From: Clostridia bacterium
GTDB lineage: Bacteria; Bacillota; Clostridia; Lachnospirales; Lachnospiraceae
NCBI GenBank assembly: GCA_910575725.1
Contig: CAJTFE010000004.1
Coordinates: 62,001 to 126,000 of the forward strand
Reading direction: 5' to 3'
DNA length: 64,000 bases
In this document: positions 41,587 to 50,863 of the stretch, piece by piece
Layout of the letters: every line of letters starts with the position of its first letter
Numbering within the stretch: position 1 is the stretch's first letter
Translations under genes and position numbers: made by a program
The notes under the pieces: model-generated
What the model was told of the DNA's origin: nothing
Databases searched by the model: none
The model's input: the letters and a program-made list of their open reading frames with translations, nothing else

Positions 41587-42765
41587 ATGAAAAAGCTTTT
41601 GCTTCCCATATATCTCTGGCTTCACCGCACTCTCTTAAAAATCTGCTGGAATGTATTCTCACTCTTTCCCCTCAATCCCCAAAAAGCAGTATTCAGCAAT
41701 TTTAACGGCGGTGTCTTTGGAGATAATCCAAAATACATTGTTGAAGAATTCTTAAGACGCAGGCTGGACTGGAAGCTCTACTGGACATCGGCTTCCGACT
41801 ACAAGCTGCCAAAGGGCGTACTGCCTGTCCGTCCCAATACCGTCGCCTTTGTCTGGCATATGTCCACTGCCTCCACCTGGGTGGATAATACACGCAAGCT
41901 GTATTATGTAAAAAAGCGCCCCGGCCAGTTTTATATCCATACCCGTCATGGGGGGCCGGGCCCAAAAAAGATCGAAGGGGACTGTGAGGAGCTGCTGAGT
42001 AAAGAATATGTAGCTTATGCGAAGATTGACTCGAAGAATATCGATCTGATGCTGTCCACCTGCAAATGGCAGACCCAGCTTCTGAAGCGCGCATTCTGGT
42101 ATGACGGCCCTGTTTTTGAAAAAGGCCAGCCAAAATATGACGTTTACTTCCGGGATCAGAATATCTACCGGAAAAAAGTACAGGCTCATTTCCACCTTCC
42201 CGAAGACACAAGATTTGTAACCTATGCCCCCACTTTCCGGGAAAGCCGCAATACGGATATGTATAATCTGAATTATGAACAGCTTCTGGATACCATGGCC
42301 AAACGCTTCGGCGGAAGCTGGGCTGTCCTTGTGTGCCTGCATCCCAATGTAGACCGCAGTAAATACGTCGTTCATTACACAGACCGCATCTTAAATCCGG
42401 CAGGTTACGGGGATATGCAGGAGCTCTTAGCCGCTTCCGACGCCATCATCAGCGATTACTCCGGCTGTACCACGGAATTTGCAATGCTTGGCCGTCCAGG
42501 CTTTCTCTATATTGAGGATTACGAAAGCGCCAAAAAGGAACGAGGGTATTACTACGACTTAACAGAACTGCCCTTCCCTCTGACCTTCTCCAACGAAGAA
42601 CTTATGCATGCCATCGAAACCTTTGATGAAGCAGCGTATGAGTCCAAATGCGAAAAATTCCGCAGCTGGATGCAGTTTTATGAAGGCGGAATCGCCTCGG
42701 CAGCCGTTGTGGATCTTATTTTAGAACATGCCAAGGAGTGTTCCAATCACGGAAAACACAAATAA
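41587..42765 (+). CDS. CDP-glycerol glycerophosphotransferase-family protein
   Basis: 392 residues from the ATG at 41587, after GGAGG. A short hydrophobic N-terminus is followed by the TagB/TagF-type fold: FSNFNGGVFGDNPKYI, HTRHGGPGPKKI (the usual form is THGTPLKK), YAPTFRES, and DAIISDYSGCTTEFAM with GRPGFLY. Such enzymes add glycerol phosphate, or similar CDP-activated units, to teichoic acid-like polymers on the inner membrane face. Its last 45 bases overlap the convergent acyltransferase gene. Confidence 0.85.
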   Translation: MKKLLLPIYLWLHRTLLKICWNVFSLFPLNPQKAVFSNFNGGVFGDNPKYIVEEFLRRRLDWKLYWTSASDYKLPKGVLPVRPNTVAFVWHMSTASTWVDNTRKLYYVKKRPGQFYIHTRHGGPGPKKIEGDCEELLSKEYVAYAKIDSKNIDLMLSTCKWQTQLLKRAFWYDGPVFEKGQPKYDVYFRDQNIYRKKVQAHFHLPEDTRFVTYAPTFRESRNTDMYNLNYEQLLDTMAKRFGGSWAVLVCLHPNVDRSKYVVHYTDRILNPAGYGDMQELLAASDAIISDYSGCTTEFAMLGRPGFLYIEDYESAKKERGYYYDLTELPFPLTFSNEELMHAIETFDEAAYESKCEKFRSWMQFYEGGIASAAVVDLILEHAKECSNHGKHK

Positions 42766-43644
42766 GTGGAGACACAGCACCGGCATGGTATGCCTGCCAA
42801 GCCAGGCGCATCCTGCGGCCAGATACCGGGTATGCTTTTCCAGGAACAGAGACAGCTCCATACAGAGCAGGGAACCCAGTCCTCCCGCAAGCAGATACAG
42901 GATCATGGAGCTTCCATACTCCGCCACCGACATATTCACAGAACCGTTTACCAATGATAATCCCACAAAAGCCGCGGCCAGGAACAGCAGGGCCGGCGGC
43001 TTTTTGTACAACTTCTCCACACACCCATATGCGGCCAGAGCCTTTCCAAAGCTTAAAAAGGAAACCGCATACAGGGCGCAGTCAAGGCTCCAGGGCAGCA
43101 GAACCGGACAGAAATAATGCACCAGAACTGCCAGAAGCAGAACGCCGCTGTTCAGAGCCATAAGGCGGCGAAGATCTCCCCTGGCCGCCTGCATCAGAAG
43201 CCGGAATATCACAAGGCTTACAAAGAGACCTGTCAGAAACCAGGTGGGCGCATTGAGAATCTGCATAAAGTACACATTATGGGCCGCATTCATATCATAT
43301 AGGCAGTTCCTTGAGTATACGATCCCGAGCAGCGGAAAAAAAGCTTCTGAGGAAATATTTCCTGTAAGAAGCCTGTCCTTGGCAAAAAAGAACAGGAAGA
43401 GGAAGAGATTATAGGCAAAATAAGGAACCAGAAGGCGGCGGGCCTTTTTTTTCAAAAAGCTCCAGAAGCCTTCTTCTTTCCTCCAGGTAAAGGTCATGCC
43501 TGCCAGCACAAAAAAGACCGGCATGTAGAACATTCCTCCAAGAAATGTCACCCACCCCAGGCTGATGCCGCTGTGGACAATCAGCACAACCAATATTCCG
43601 AAAGCCTTTGCTATATCCATCCAGAGAATTCTCTGCTTTTCCAT
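42721..43644 (-). CDS. Acyltransferase-3 family membrane protein
   Basis: 307 residues from the ATG at 43644. It opens with RILWMDIAKAFGILVVLIVHSG and has MFYMPVFFVLAGMTF, both typical of the family, with about ten helices. Function is O-acetylation or succinylation of a surface polymer, substrate unknown. A second family member lies immediately upstream. Confidence 0.85.
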   Translation of the reverse strand: MEKQRILWMDIAKAFGILVVLIVHSGISLGWVTFLGGMFYMPVFFVLAGMTFTWRKEEGFWSFLKKKARRLLVPYFAYNLFLFLFFFAKDRLLTGNISSEAFFPLLGIVYSRNCLYDMNAAHNVYFMQILNAPTWFLTGLFVSLVIFRLLMQAARGDLRRLMALNSGVLLLAVLVHYFCPVLLPWSLDCALYAVSFLSFGKALAAYGCVEKLYKKPPALLFLAAAFVGLSLVNGSVNMSVAEYGSSMILYLLAGGLGSLLCMELSLFLEKHTRYLAAGCAWLGRHTMPVLCLHLFVFSVIGTLLGMF

Positions 43645-43698
43645 TCCACGCCTCCTCACCAGATTTTCAAATGACAGCCTGTCCCTCTTTCTCAAGCT

Positions 43699-44871
43699 CT
43701 AAGCAGACTTCTGTGCATTACTCTTCCAACTTAAGCATCTCTCAACCATCTTCTCAAGCCATGTCCCCACAGGTTCCAGATAACGTCTGCTCAAGGCCGA
43801 CAGGGCCAGCACCAGTATGGTTGTCAGCGCAAAATCAAGTCCTACTGTCAATCCATATCCCATACTCTCCTGAAATTCCAGGAAGAACCAGCAGGAAAAG
43901 GTTGCTATCACCGGAAAATGCAGAAGATAGAGCGAATAGGAAATCTTCCCAAGGTATAAAAAGGGCTTTCGGGAAAAAAACCACTGCAGCCAGCCGCAGC
44001 CCAGCGCCCCTGCAGTCAGCAGGAATGCCCCGGCCATGTGGTAAATCACCGTATAGGCACCAGGCAGAAATCCATAGATCGTCCCTGGCTGTTCCGTTCC
44101 AATGGACGGATAGGAGGTCAAGTAAAATCCCAGCAAAAATGCAAGCACCGGAAGCAGCCAGAATCTTCGGTACAGGCTTACCAGCCGTTCCTGGGTACTG
44201 AAAAAATCACAGAGCACAAAGCCAAGAAAGATTCCTGTAAAATAAATATCCGTTGTGAAAGCCACAAGAATCATAACGCCGTAAGCAATATACCGTAAGG
44301 GATTCTCTCCAACCAGGTAAGCGGCCAGATACACCACCAGGGCTCCAAGAAACAGGTAAGGAATCGTCCAGAGCACCCCGTTATAGTCATTGCTTCCCCA
44401 CACAAAGCATCCCAGAAGGCTTTCACTGAGCATGCTCAGAAACTTGGGCTCAAACTGGTTAAAGCCCTGGAACCAGGGAATGGATTTTGTATAGGCCGCC
44501 GTCTCTGCGTTCCGGTACAGCCCCAGATACATCAAAATAAAAATCAGCAGATTCACCGCCAGAATCACTGGCATCAGCCGGAAATACCGTTTCAGCGCCC
44601 CGGCCTTCAGCCTGGCTCTGTCCCTTGTACGAAAATAAGACAGGCACAGCACAAAGCCGCTGAACACCAGGAAGAGGCAGACCGCTCCGTTTCCGTTGTA
44701 GAAGAAGTTCAAGGGGGTTTTGCCTATCAGAATCTCAACGCCTGTCCTGGTATTCACATGCTCCGGAAGCAGGGTGTAGGCGGCATAGTAAAAAGCGAAT
44801 ACAAAATGACAGAGATACACCATCAGCGCGCCCATGCCCTTTAGTCCGTCAATGTAATCCAGCTTTTTCAT
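43699..44871 (-). CDS. Acyltransferase-3 family membrane protein
   Basis: 390 residues from the ATG at 44871, which has AGGAGG nearby; an ATG at 44955 overlapping the SGNH stop is an alternative giving 418. KLDYIDGLKGMGALMVYLCHFVF and GNGAVCLFLVFSGFVLCLSY are clear, as is GKISYSLYLLHFPV near the C-terminus. It forms a unit with the SGNH gene before it and the acyltransferase after it. Confidence 0.87.
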   Translation of the reverse strand: MKKLDYIDGLKGMGALMVYLCHFVFAFYYAAYTLLPEHVNTRTGVEILIGKTPLNFFYNGNGAVCLFLVFSGFVLCLSYFRTRDRARLKAGALKRYFRLMPVILAVNLLIFILMYLGLYRNAETAAYTKSIPWFQGFNQFEPKFLSMLSESLLGCFVWGSNDYNGVLWTIPYLFLGALVVYLAAYLVGENPLRYIAYGVMILVAFTTDIYFTGIFLGFVLCDFFSTQERLVSLYRRFWLLPVLAFLLGFYLTSYPSIGTEQPGTIYGFLPGAYTVIYHMAGAFLLTAGALGCGWLQWFFSRKPFLYLGKISYSLYLLHFPVIATFSCWFFLEFQESMGYGLTVGLDFALTTILVLALSALSRRYLEPVGTWLEKMVERCLSWKSNAQKSA

Positions 44872-44951
44872 TCCTCTGCCTCCTGCTTCCTGCATATCCC
44901 TTTTCAGCCATTTTCTTCCCTGATTGTCTGCTGATGTCCTTATTCTTCCCC

Positions 44952-45947
44952 TCATTCCGCTAATCTTTCACATAAAAGTTTTGTATACCATGTCCGTCCT
45001 TCCGCGGACAAATGAATCAAGTCCTGAAAGCAGGCTGCGTCTCCAAAATCAAAGGCAAGCTCTTCTGCCAGAATCATTTTGACCTTTGTTCCGGCTTCCC
45101 CATTCTCTCTGCTTCCTTCGCCCGTTCTCTTTCTCTCATCTGCCCCCTTTAAAGAGGTAGCTCCCTGTGTTTCTGCCAGCCTGCGGATCTTATCTGTACA
45201 CGCCTCATATAGTTCCATATAATCCGCATCCTGGTACATCCGCTCATACTTCGGCGTCTCGATAAAGCATACCTGGATTCCATGCTCTTTTGCCAGCTCC
45301 AGGATCCTCTCATACCCCTTGACCTGGGTCTCCTTAAGGCCGTCTCTTCCCCCTAGCATCCCCAGGGAATCCAGATGCTCCTTCGTCTGCCCTCCGGGCG
45401 TCAGAATATTGCCCCCATTGCGGAACTGGGCGGATACCAGGCGGTTATGGATGGGATACGTTAAGATCTGCTCGTTATTGGCCGTCACAAACAACTCGTA
45501 AAAATCGAGGAATTTTGTATCACTGCAGGCATTCATCAGCTTCCAGGCATCCAGTTTAAAGCCCAGATCTGTATCCAGAAGGATCTTGGTATCACTGATC
45601 CAGGGCGCAGCCGCAGCTGTATAGGGATAGAGATCCACATAGAGGGTTCCGATCTCCAGCCCTTCTTCCAGCATATATTCCAGCTCCATAGCCATAAAAG
45701 CCGGCTGGTTGCCGTTGTAGGAAAGGATATAGACATTCCCTTCCAGTTCCTCCTCCAATACGTCAATGGATAACCCCTGCCGGAACATGGAGGAGCCGAT
45801 GAACAGGTGGTCAATGGATTTCTTCCGGATGGCTGCCTGCATTCCATAGGAAGACACGGGCAGAAGCCGGGCATATTCATTTTTGATCCCTGTGAGCAGA
45901 AGTACCGCAAGCAATACGCCTGCCAGAATTTTTCCTGTCTGTTTCAT
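44952..45947 (-). CDS. SGNH-like secreted acyl-transfer/esterase protein
   Basis: 331 residues. An N-terminal signal anchor leads to HLFIGSSMFRQGL (nucleophile Ser block) near residue 50 and DLIHLSAEGR near the end with the Asp-His pair. This is the fold of DltD/AlgX-type partners of MBOAT acyltransferases. A MBOAT gene lies 2.1 kb upstream on the same strand, separated by an XRE/ImmA pair and a broken ATPase gene, so the two may have been adjacent originally. Confidence 0.75.
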   Translation of the reverse strand: MKQTGKILAGVLLAVLLLTGIKNEYARLLPVSSYGMQAAIRKKSIDHLFIGSSMFRQGLSIDVLEEELEGNVYILSYNGNQPAFMAMELEYMLEEGLEIGTLYVDLYPYTAAAAPWISDTKILLDTDLGFKLDAWKLMNACSDTKFLDFYELFVTANNEQILTYPIHNRLVSAQFRNGGNILTPGGQTKEHLDSLGMLGGRDGLKETQVKGYERILELAKEHGIQVCFIETPKYERMYQDADYMELYEACTDKIRRLAETQGATSLKGADERKRTGEGSRENGEAGTKVKMILAEELAFDFGDAACFQDLIHLSAEGRTWYTKLLCERLAE

Positions 45948-46003
45948 ATCTTATGATCCCGGTTCCACAATGTCCTTTCCGTATATTTGTTTTTCCTTGT
46001 AAG

Positions 46004-47040
46004 TTAAGCCCCCAGCGAAAAACTGATACGCCCTGCCAGGTAATTCGGTACAGCCAGCTTTTTTCCGTCTCTGGCTCCATAGGTATCCTTCAGATTATAA
46101 ATATAATCCAGTTTTCCGGCTTCCAGCAGCTCATTTGCCGTTCTCGCCGCATTATTTCCTGCCTTGACTTCCAGTCCGTAATTCCTATAATCCAGCAAGC
46201 TGCGGCAGTAAAAATCCAACTCGCCGGAGGTTCGCTCATACGTCCCGAACCAGGGGGTTGCTCTGGCAATCTCATGCTCGGTCAAACGCTCCAGCAAATT
46301 TAAATATACAAAATTCTCGCATAACACGCCTTTTATCATATGCGGCTTGGCTCCTGAGTTTGTCAGGAAGTAGTTTGCCAAGCCTACATCCCGATAATAA
46401 AACCTGCAATTGTCAACCAGATTCAGATAATCACAGTCTATGCTTTTATCCGCATAACCGATCTGATGCGACAGATACAGCCATCCAATTGCACTGTGAA
46501 CCATCTTTTTGCTAAACTTGCTGCTCTCCTCCTTGAAGATGATTTTTGAAAAGTCCGCAACCAGATCCTGTCATGGTAAGAAAGTTCACATCCCCTGCTG
46601 CCTGAAAAAACTCTTTTTCTCTGGTTTTCCCAAGATAGCTTCCTGTGACGATAAAGTCACAGCAAAACTCTCTTGCAAAGCTGCGGATCTTCCCATACAC
46701 TTCCGGCGAGTCCTGAATCTCATCAATGGACAATCAACACCTCTTCCGTATCCTCAAAATTCCCATCATAAAGATCCAGCGCCCGGTGTATCGGCTTCTC
46801 TATCCGCTCACACCCCGGCTCCCATGAAGCTGCCGTATCCAGACATTTCAAAAATGCTTTTCCCGTATCCTCCACCATATTGATATATATGCTGTACTTA
46901 TAATTTTCACGGGCAAACTTCTTTAAAATGAATGTCTTTCCTACCTGTCTTGCACCGGATAATTCCAATACTTTTCCGGTCCGCTCCTTTTTCCAGTCCG
47001 CCAGTTTTTTATAAATATCACGCTTTAGTTCAACTGACAC
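46004..47040 (-). pseudogene. Broken AAA_14/DUF4143 ATPase gene
   Basis: Three pieces in two or more frames. The N-terminal piece (SGARQVGKTFILKKF, Walker A) runs from 47040 to 46723. A frameshift within the Walker B strand (EVLIV then IDEIQDSPEVYG) leads to the piece at 46733-46512, ending shortly after FIVTGSYLGKT. After a deletion the DUF4143 C-terminal part (FYYRDVGLANYFL, ELDFYCRS, LEVKAG) runs to 46004. This is a common accessory ATPase family of gut anaerobes; it is not functional here. Confidence 0.85.
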
Positions 47041-47231
47041 ATTCTCACCACCTTGTCTATCGGCCTGTTACTCACGTACATTATACTAGAAAGCCAACAC
47101 CATCTCAACAAGATTTACCTGCCTGCTTCCTGGATTAAAAAAGTAATTCATTTTAGGGCATAAATTTTTCTAGTAAAATTCATATGAATCCACCGCTTGT
47201 CTTAGCAAGTCTATATTTTCAACGTCCATAC
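47041..47231. other. Short non-coding gap
   Basis: Nothing recognisable beyond A+T-rich sequence between the broken ATPase and the ImmA gene. Confidence 0.4.
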
Positions 47232-47552
47232 CTAAGGCGAGCACGCTTCGTTCCTGCGGTCTTTTAGATGATGGCACAATTCATGTGCTGCAGTAAATCT
47301 CTGCCTTGTAATTTTCCTCTTATAGTTGATGCCTACCAACGGAATGTCATTGCCATCCTCCGGCACAAGGTAAATGCCTTCCAAATCCTCAAAACCCATA
47401 AACTGGTACACAATCCCATATTCGCGCATCAGCTTAAACGGGTCTATTGGAATCGAAGGCATTTCCCCACCCAGCCTGTCCTCAAGGACTTTTTCGGCCA
47501 ACATCTGCGGAGTCATCCTCTGGCTATAAAGCTTCTCCAACACGTCAGCCAT
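47232..47552 (-). CDS. ImmA/IrrE-type metallopeptidase, short form
   Basis: 106 residues. The metal motif HELCHHLKD is at about residue 90, preceded by the family signature RQRFTAAHELCHH. Most relatives extend 40-150 residues beyond this motif; here a stop comes after eleven more residues, so the gene is probably truncated at its 3' end. In mobile elements ImmA cleaves the partner XRE repressor. It overlaps the XRE gene by eight bases. Confidence 0.75.
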   Translation of the reverse strand: MADVLEKLYSQRMTPQMLAEKVLEDRLGGEMPSIPIDPFKLMREYGIVYQFMGFEDLEGIYLVPEDGNDIPLVGINYKRKITRQRFTAAHELCHHLKDRRNEACSP

Positions 47553-47859
47553 TCATCGTCTCCTTATATCTGCGTTTAAAGTCGATAAGGCTCATAATTT
47601 CCCGCCTGTCTATATCTGACAGCTCTGAAAAAGCACGTGCGAACATTTCCACTTGTGCATCCTCAGAAGCCTTCCCATACATCAATTCATCTGCACTTAC
47701 CCCGTACAGTTCAGAAAATCTGGCAAGTTCCTCAGCCGTAACTTTCCTCTGCCCGGATTCTATCGCACTGATTGTCGGCCTGGAAAGCTGCATTTGACGG
47801 GCAACAAATTCCTGTGACAATTTTAGGTTCTTCCTTGCTTCCTTCAATCTTTCATGCAT
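47545..47859 (-). CDS. XRE-family HTH repressor
   Basis: 104 residues from the ATG at 47859. The HTH (RLKEARKNLKLSQEFVARQM, SRPTISAIESGQRKV) is followed by AEELARFSELYGVSADELM and a helical C-terminus. It is paired with an ImmA-type peptidase as in ICE/phage repressor modules. The promoter carries a 41-base palindrome over its -35 box, consistent with autoregulation. Confidence 0.9.
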   Translation of the reverse strand: MHERLKEARKNLKLSQEFVARQMQLSRPTISAIESGQRKVTAEELARFSELYGVSADELMYGKASEDAQVEMFARAFSELSDIDRREIMSLIDFKRRYKETMNG

Positions 47860-47884
47860 AGTTTCTACCTCCACTTCATAAATC

Positions 47885-47949
47885 AGTATACCCAGAAATG
47901 GCAAAATAGTCAACAATAAATGTCAGATTTTCTGACTTTTATTGTTGAC
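47885..47949 (-). promoter_or_regulatory. Promoter and 41-base palindromic operator of the XRE gene
   Basis: TTGACT (47908-47913), a 17-base spacer and TATACT (47885-47890). The palindrome spans 47909-47949: GTCAACAATAAA then GTCAGA, a three-base centre, TCTGAC and TTTATTGTTGAC. It covers -35 and upstream. Confidence 0.8.
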
Positions 47950-48054
47950 GAAAATAACGGAAAAAGCACCACTGTGTCCGTCTCCGGATCCAGTTCCCAG
48001 TTTCAAAAGCTGCTTTTGTTCTTTCTATTCTTTTCTCACGATAAAAATGCCGGA

Positions 48055-49479
48055 TTAAAACTGCGCATACAAAAACCCCGAAGCCCCGAACACGCCGAAC
48101 AAGGCAGTGCTGGCTCCCATAACAGCCATCCACCCCCAGGAAAGAGAAAACTCCTGATCCTTCCCCTTCCCGTAAACCTGCCCCCGCTCATAGAGAAACA
48201 GAAGCAGCAAAAACAGGCACACCGTCAGAAAATAGGCCGCACAGGTATTATCCCCCGTAAAGGGCAGAATCGAATTCTGAATATCCGTCATAGAAAGAGA
48301 AAATCCCAGAACCGCCCTTCGAAGATAGGAAACAGCCGCCGGAAGACTTTCTGCCCGGAAGAACACCCACCCAAGGGTAACGCCGCAGAAGGTCACAAGT
48401 GTCTGCCACAGCTTATGCACAGGCCGGATAGCCTCCGCCTTTTTCTTCCGGCTAAGGAGATTCCACACTCCATGCAGCCCTCCCCAAGCCACAAAAGTCC
48501 AGTTATCCCCATGCCAGAGGCCGCTGGCCAGAAAGGTCAGAAGCAGATTCCGCCCCCGTTTCCCCCTGGAAACACGGCTTCCTCCAAGGGGAATGTACAC
48601 ATAATCCCGAAGCCAGCCTGAGAGGGAAATATGCCAGCGGCTCCAGAAGTCCCGGATATTCCGGGCAAAATAGGGGCAGCGGAAGTTCTGCCTGCAGCGA
48701 ATCCCCAGAAGCTCCCCCATGCCAATGGCAATATCCGAATATCCGGAAAAGTCACAGTAAAGCTGAAAGGAATAAAAAAATGCCGCCATCACAGCCGCCA
48801 GCCCCGGATATTCCAAAGGAGAAGCAAACACCGCATCCACATATCCGCCCAGCCGGTTGGCAATCACCATTTTTTTAAAAAGCCCCAGAACAATTCTCTG
48901 AATCCCCTGTGCAAAAAGACCGCTGTCATAATAAAGGCCCTTGTGGAGCTGCTCTAAAAAGCTCTCCGACCGCTCAATAGGCCCCGAAAGGATGTGAGGA
49001 AAAAACAACACATACGTCAGATAATATCCCATATGAGGCTCCGGACCCCTTTTCCCCAGATAGATATCCGCCAGATAGCTTATGATCTTAAACGTATAGT
49101 AGGAGATCCCCAGGGGAAGCATAAGCTTCAGCACAAGGGGAGCCGCCGAAAGCCCTGCCATCCCCAGAACCGAAGCCACAGAAGCGCTGAAAAAATTAAA
49201 ATATTTAAAGAGAAAAAGAACGCCAAGAAGAGGCAGGATGCCAAAGAGCAGCCAGCCTCTTTTATCTTTTTCTGTGTGTACCTTTTCGATTCTCCCTCCC
49301 ACGAACCAGGACCACCAGGCCGAAGCCCCTGTAAGAAGCAGCATCCAGCCGGAAGCGCTTGCATAAAACCCCAGGCTTGCCGCAAGGAGAATCCACCATC
49401 TTATCCGGGACGGCGCAAGGTAGTAGACCGTCAGCACCGCCCCCAGAAATAAGAGGGTCAGCATAATATCAGATGCCAT
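48055..49479 (-). CDS. MBOAT-family O-acyltransferase (AlgI/DltB-like)
   Basis: 474 residues with about eleven helices. PLGISYYTFKIISYLADIY, the FPHILSGPIERSE block, DFSGYSDIAIGMG, FWSRWHISLSGWLRDYVYIPLGG and the catalytic His in FLASGLWHGDNWTFVAWG are diagnostic. It transfers acyl groups across the membrane onto surface polymers, usually with an SGNH/DltD-type partner (44952-45947). It follows the Sel1-repeat gene by 12 bases. Confidence 0.93.
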   Translation of the reverse strand: MASDIMLTLLFLGAVLTVYYLAPSRIRWWILLAASLGFYASASGWMLLLTGASAWWSWFVGGRIEKVHTEKDKRGWLLFGILPLLGVLFLFKYFNFFSASVASVLGMAGLSAAPLVLKLMLPLGISYYTFKIISYLADIYLGKRGPEPHMGYYLTYVLFFPHILSGPIERSESFLEQLHKGLYYDSGLFAQGIQRIVLGLFKKMVIANRLGGYVDAVFASPLEYPGLAAVMAAFFYSFQLYCDFSGYSDIAIGMGELLGIRCRQNFRCPYFARNIRDFWSRWHISLSGWLRDYVYIPLGGSRVSRGKRGRNLLLTFLASGLWHGDNWTFVAWGGLHGVWNLLSRKKKAEAIRPVHKLWQTLVTFCGVTLGWVFFRAESLPAAVSYLRRAVLGFSLSMTDIQNSILPFTGDNTCAAYFLTVCLFLLLLFLYERGQVYGKGKDQEFSLSWGWMAVMGASTALFGVFGASGFLYAQF

Positions 49480-49491
49480 ATAAGTTCCTCT

Positions 49492-50742
49492 TTACCGGCG
49501 CACCCATTTTCCGAATAAGGTCTTCTTATATTTCAGAAGCTCCTTTTTGGCCTCCTCATTGCTGCCGGCCTTCTGCAGATATTCCACGCCCTTCTTGATA
49601 TCCTCCGGCACGCCCAGACCCTGTCCGTAGATTGCGCCCAGCATATAGAAGGCTTCCGAATTGTTCCAGTCCACCTTCTCAAGAAGCTCTCTTGCTTTTC
49701 CATAATCCTGCTGGGTTCCCCACCCGCGGAAATACAGTTTTCCAAGATAGCAGGCGCCCCAGTTGTTGTCTTGATCATGGGCATATTTCAGAAGCTGGAA
49801 GGCTTTGGCATAGTCCTTCTCCACTCCGTTACCGTCATAATACAAAGCGCCCAGGCGGTTTGCACAGCCGATTCGTTTGCCGCTGTCCTGCTTCTGTGCC
49901 AGGCCCTTTTCGTAGCACTGGGCCGCATAAGCGGGATCCTGTGCTGTCCCTTTGCCCTGCTCGTACATCAGACCGATCCGGAACCAGCATTCCAGCTGAC
50001 CGCCCTCTGCCCCAAGCTTATACCAGTGAAGGGCCTCCTCGAACTGCTCCGCATCGTACAGCTCATCCGCATAAAACCACTGATGGATGGGGAATCCTCT
50101 CTCAGCTCCGGTCTTGAAAAGATCCTTTGCCAGCTCCGGACGGGGCGCAATCAGATCCTCATCGCCCTCTGAATAATATTTGTTCAGATTATTTGCCGCA
50201 AAATACATGCCGCCCCGGAATGCCTTCTGAAACAGATCCTCACATTTTGATATATTTTCCCGTAAATAGGATTTAAATTCCCCGTCTGTGGAAAAAGATT
50301 CCCGTCCCTTTCCCTGAATGCGAAGGAAATCCCACCAAAAGTAAGCGTTTGCCGCCGTGTACTGGCTGAAAGCGTCTCCCAGCTCCGCCTTCTCAAGAAC
50401 GCTGTTGAAAGCCTCCTCAAGATTTGCAAAGCCCATCTTTTTCTCAAGAGACGGCGTCAATTCTCCTGTACGCATAGCCACCATAACACCGATTCCGCTT
50501 CCCTGCTCTACGGCTTTGTGGATCAAAGCAACCGCCTTGTCGTCATCCTCCGGAAAATTGTGCCCGCTCCACACATACTGGGTTCCGCAATAACACCGTG
50601 CCAGTATACAGGAAGCGTCCCCGTCTCCTGCTGCGGATGCCTTCTCAAGCAGGGCAAAGCCCTCCGCTCCCTTTCCTGCGCGCAGATCGTAATAAATGTA
50701 CCGAAGCGCCTGCTCAACCTCATCACTATAGCATTTTCCCAT
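49492..50742 (-). CDS. Sel1-repeat (tetratricopeptide-like) protein
   Basis: 416 residues from the ATG at 50742 (after CAGGAGG in element R). Repeats of about 36 residues are visible from about 150 to the end, such as ALHWYKLGAEGGQLECWFRI, AQCYEKGLAQ and AFQLLKYAHDQDNNWGACYL. There is no signal peptide, so it is probably a cytoplasmic adaptor. It lies between the 570-residue membrane protein gene and the MBOAT gene; its role in the glycan locus is unknown. Confidence 0.85.
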   Translation of the reverse strand: MGKCYSDEVEQALRYIYYDLRAGKGAEGFALLEKASAAGDGDASCILARCYCGTQYVWSGHNFPEDDDKAVALIHKAVEQGSGIGVMVAMRTGELTPSLEKKMGFANLEEAFNSVLEKAELGDAFSQYTAANAYFWWDFLRIQGKGRESFSTDGEFKSYLRENISKCEDLFQKAFRGGMYFAANNLNKYYSEGDEDLIAPRPELAKDLFKTGAERGFPIHQWFYADELYDAEQFEEALHWYKLGAEGGQLECWFRIGLMYEQGKGTAQDPAYAAQCYEKGLAQKQDSGKRIGCANRLGALYYDGNGVEKDYAKAFQLLKYAHDQDNNWGACYLGKLYFRGWGTQQDYGKARELLEKVDWNNSEAFYMLGAIYGQGLGVPEDIKKGVEYLQKAGSNEEAKKELLKYKKTLFGKWVRR

Positions 50743-50746
50743 CTTC

Positions 50747-50835
50747 CTATTCCTCCTGTTCCAGCTCCGCAATATCTCTCTCATCACGTCTTTGCCAAGG
50801 GGCTGACGGCTTATTCTGCGGCAGCTCCTATGCCC
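50747..50835 (-). repeat. Element R before the Sel1 gene
   Basis: GTGATATCCCTCAAGGGC pairs loosely with CCCCTTGG and TGAGAGATATTGC about 40 bases later; the 3' arm leads into GGAGCTGGAACAGGAGG and the start codon. It is the same layout as at 9464-9573. Confidence 0.55.
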
Positions 50836-50863
50836 TTGAGGGATATCACTGTTTTTATTAAAA

